From Nematostella vectensis (Eukaryota; Cnidaria; Anthozoa; Actiniaria; Edwardsiidae), in NCBI RefSeq assembly GCF_932526225.1, contig NC_064034.1, positions 6,312,001 to 6,372,000 on the forward strand: a stretch of DNA of 60,000 bases, in the 5' to 3' direction. Each line of letters begins with the position of its first letter. The first letter of the stretch is position 1. A model generated the notes under the pieces. That model was not told where the DNA came from. It ran no database searches and worked only from the letters and a program-made list of their open reading frames with translations. The translations under genes were made by a program, and so were the position numbers. This document shows positions 56,668 to 60,000 of the stretch, in pieces.

Positions 56668-58222
56668 ATGTGAGATAGATAAAAAGGAGGGGGGGGGGGG
56701 TGCTCATAGGGAAGGGTGAACTTATTTCAATATGCGAGATCGAAGAGGGGCGCTTATCTGAAGTAGGGCGTCTTTACCAGTCATTACGGTACTTAAATAG
56801 CTAGAAAAACCCGGTGATTATTGATTCGCCACATCACATGACTATGGAATGCTATTTCAACAAAGACAACTTATACAAATTACAAGCCCTTTATTTCATT
56901 ATTATTATTTAATTTTTTGCTTGGGGGGTGGGGGACGGGGGGGGGGGGGGGGGAGGCGTCATACTTTGCGCCACCATTTTTACCTCGACCATGACCTCGA
57001 AATAGAGAAGGGGAGGTGTAACAGTTCATGAACGGACATGCCAATTATGTCCGGACACGGTAGAGGACGAGTTCCACTTTGTCGTGCAGTAAATATGCGC
57101 AGTTAAGAACAAACTTTTTCGAAAAATCTAGCAGATCCTGGTGATTTGATTTCGCTAAGAAATCGGAGAGACAGAATTTTGCTCTAAATACTTAACCCTC
57201 CAAAGATGATGGGGATGTTGATGAAGACTCTGACTTTATAATTCACTTTCAGCCAAACCTATGTACTAAATTTGTATACGGAGAAGTGGATAAGTTGCAT
57301 TGTTTATTATCTAAAAAAAATCCAAATTTTACCCCCCCCCCCTCCCAAACGCGTATGTTCGATGCCGTGTCACTATATCTCCGAACTCAATGAAAAATAC
57401 ATGTTCAAGCTAACAAAGGTGATAGAGTGGTTTTCAAAATCCCGTGCAACAAAATGTAATTGTTAATGTGTAATAGTCAAGCCAGAACAAAAGAGAACAA
57501 AAATATTACAGTGTATTAGACTTAGTTCAAACATTGTATTACCCATGAGCAGTATTTTAACAAACTACTTCCTTCTATCTAAATGACTTGTGAAACCATT
57601 CGAGTGGGCGCACTTGCCGCATTCCACCGTGCACTGGTGGCTAAGCGAACGGGAAAGCTATATCCGCTATAACAATTTCACACAAATTCGAAAGTCGTGA
57701 AGCCGGACTAATACAAAAACGTGAACGATTTCATAATCGTGAAGGATTTCCAAATCGTGAAGGATTTTAAAAATCGTGAACGATTTCGAAATCGTGAAGG
57801 ATTTTAAAAATCGTGAACGATTTCGAAATCGTAAAGGATTTTAAAAATCGTGAAGGATTTTAAAAATCGTGAACGATTTCGAAATCCTTCACGATTTTTA
57901 AAATCCTTCACGATGGCCCAGGACGGTGAACTGATCCAGTATGACGCCCCCCCCCCCCCCCCCCCATCCCCCAAGCAAAAAATTAAATAATAAGAATGAA
58001 ATAAAGGGCTTGTAATTTGTATAAGTTGTCTTTGTTGAAATAGCATTCCATAGTCATGTGATGTGGCGACTCAATAATCACCGGGTTTTTCTAGCTATTT
58101 AAGTACCGTAATGACTGGTAAAGACGCCCTACTTCAGATAAGCGCCCCTCTTCGATCTCGCATATTGAAATAAGTTCACCCTTCCCTATGAGCACCCCCC
58201 CTCCTTTTTATCTATCTCACAT
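56668..58222. mobile_element. Foldback element with ~290-bp inverted arms
   Basis: Left arm 56668-56964 is the reverse complement of 57939-58222, differing mainly in the lengths of G/C runs. Both arms end inward at GCGTCATAC. The interior holds the reverse complement of the 29275-29832 sequence (56965-57525), a further 190 bp, and an array of CGTGAACGATTTCGAAAT and AATCGTGAAGGATTTT words (57720-57915). No coding capacity seen. Confidence 0.85.
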
Positions 58223-60000
58223 CTCCCTCACCACCATTCTTACCTATACACCGTACCAATTTTTCCCCCACCAACACAGCCATTAGTCATCTCCATACCA
58301 CACCATATTATTATTATTATTTTTTTGCTTTTTCACCTACCCACCACACACTACCACAACCTATTCTAAAGTCCCACTTTATCTTTCAACCACCCTCCAC
58401 CACCTACTAGTCTAACCTATCCACCTCCCCACCATAATTACATTACTACCATCTCCACTCCACATTACCTTACTAGCCATCCCTCACCATCACCATCCAA
58501 CATCACCATACCATACGATTACACCCACCTCACTACCACACCACTTTAGGCCCCTACGTCTTGGTACGAATACCCGATCCAAACCAAAAAACAAACCAAA
58601 AAATTATGTACCATACGGGGAAAGTGCTGTATCACAATCTGTGATCCCAAGACGTACCCCCTCCCACACCTCCGCGCCCCGAAACCCCCCCCCCCACCAC
58701 ACCGCCACACTAACCACCTACTCCCACACTAACACACCTCACCCCCCAAACCCTCCACTACCCACACCCCCGCCGCACCCACTCCCACCACACCTCACCG
58801 CCCAGCCCTCCTCCCCACATCCACCACTAAACGCGCCCTACTACCCACACCCTCCCACACCCACCTTACACCACTAGCACACTCCTCCCCTGCACCCCAC
58901 ACCCCTTACCCCACCTACACACCTCAACTACACCCCAACATGCCACTACCACCACCCCTAGGCATACAGACCCTTACACTACCCCACTCCCCCAACACCA
59001 CACGCCCCAACAAACACACAACCACCCCGCCTACAACCACCTTCCCTCCTACACATAGTACAAACACATGCATACCCACATCCCTCTCACAAATTAAATC
59101 TTACTCTATCCTTACCACACCACATACCTACCCACTACTACCACCCAGCTCTATACATGTCACAACCCCCTTTCTTTTTCCCCCCTCAAACCTAGCTTAC
59201 CACCCAAGCACCCCCCTGCCCACATCACCCGCACCCAACCACCCACCTACCCCACAACAAGCACCCCCTCATCCCTCACCCCACAAACAGCCCCATGCCC
59301 ACTTCACCCATACCACGTCATCATACAACCCACCACGATTATTCAAAACCCCAACACAACACCAACACCCACCTAAGCCCCACACACCTACACATACACT
59401 TCCTCCCCCCCCCTCACACTTTTCTACACTCTCACCTTAAATATACACACCTAACACACCCTACACAAGCCAGACCCCTGCCAACACAAAAACCACACAC
59501 CCCTTTCCCCCCCCCCCCATGGCCACAACACTTCTCACCCTACAACACACCAAACCAACCACACCCTACAGCAGCCACTAGTCCTACAACCAACACTCCC
59601 CCCTACACCACAACCTACATACAGTCCAACCCCGCTCCCACCACACACACATCTACCCCTCCACACATAGCCCACCACATACACACCATAGCATCCTACG
59701 ACTATACCTACCAACCCACAACACACCAACCAGCCACACCCTACACCAGACACTACCCCACAACCAATTTCCCCCCCTTACAAACACCTACATACAGCCC
59801 CCTCCCTAACCATACAAATATTTACCCCACAGCACAAAACCCAACTACAAACGACCACACCCTATGACCCACCCTACCTACCCACAAACCAACACCTTAC
59901 ATCACGGTTTTTTTCCCACCAACACAGCCATTAGCCATCTCCACACCACACCACATTATTATTATCTTTTCTTTTTCGCCTACCCACCACACACTATCAC
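58223..60000. other. Extremely G-poor, C/A-rich region at the window end
   Basis: Apart from about 58550-58660, the + strand here has almost no G. Words such as CACCAC, CCTACC and ACACCC dominate. A passage at about 58258-58350 (CACCAACACAGCCATTAG ...) recurs at about 59910-60000, about 1.65 kb apart. Long open frames here come only from biased composition. Confidence 0.7.

Noticed and set aside
56261-56719. 152-codon + frame
   Set aside because: Contains homopolymer-driven Phe/Asn runs and reads into the foldback arm.
58641-59867. Frames of 78-190 codons rich in Pro, Thr and His
   Set aside because: Produced by C/A-only composition; no start context, splice sites or domain.
58223-60000. 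Telomere at the right end
   Set aside because: Metazoan telomeres would be TTAGGG-rich on the + strand at this end; here the strand is C-rich and irregular.
1-60000. tRNA or rRNA genes
   Set aside because: I looked for A/B-box and T-loop patterns by eye and found none convincing; a covariance search could still find one.

Overview
This window is nuclear DNA from an animal. It is intron-rich with short GT-AG exons, AT-rich, and full of DNA transposons, foldback elements and minisatellites. The gene content (an SLC37A3-type transporter, an SLC2A13-type transporter, a DD3-3-like secreted protein, a TRAF-type zinc-finger protein, Penelope-like, Merlin/ISXO2-like and RAG1-N-terminus-like mobile elements) fits a cnidarian such as a sea anemone or coral. 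That assignment is inference, since no taxonomic marker is present. Genes were assembled by hand from exon translations whose splice phases agree.

Layout. 0.9-1.35 kb (-): first coding exon of a proton/myo-inositol (SLC2A13-like) transporter. 1.79-10.22 kb (+): a complete 21-exon SLC37A3-like sugar-phosphate/lysosomal transporter, divergent from the first gene across about 440 bp that holds a CLEAR-like E-box. 10.59-16.50 kb: a 5.9-kb DNA transposon with ~166-bp terminal inverted repeats and a 9-bp direct repeat on each side. It carries a decayed minus-strand transposase whose first exon resembles the N-terminal zinc-binding region of RAG1. 19.0-21.7 kb (+): a small secreted Cys-rich protein gene with a possible alternative terminal exon. 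22.0-28.0 kb (-): seven exons of a DD3-3-like protein, lacking both ends, with a LINE fragment and an E-box minisatellite in its introns. 28.3-30.2 kb: a 73-74-bp minisatellite and foldback-type satellite DNA. 31.3-32.0 kb: a 680-bp non-autonomous element with a perfect 9-bp TSD. 32.5-38.3 kb: a ~112-bp satellite of about 52 units with higher-order order. 39.3-47.0 kb (-): an unrecognised gene with a Lys-rich C-terminus and a duplicated-exon linker. 47.9-49.6 kb (-): a TRAF-type zinc-finger protein. 51.8-53.3 kb (-): an intact-looking ISXO2/Merlin DDE transposase with a 371-bp MITE in an intron. 54.9-55.75 kb (+): a 5'-truncated Penelope-like element encoding a GIY-YIG endonuclease. 56.7-58.2 kb: a foldback element with ~290-bp inverted arms. 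58.2-60 kb: sequence almost without G on the + strand, either an assembly artefact or an unusual satellite.

The host genes do not form an obvious pathway. The transporter pair probably shares a promoter. The rest is gene islands between transposon- and satellite-rich DNA. The standout is the RAG1-N-terminus-like transposon; next are the satellite with higher-order order and the MITE pair tied to a resident DDE transposase.
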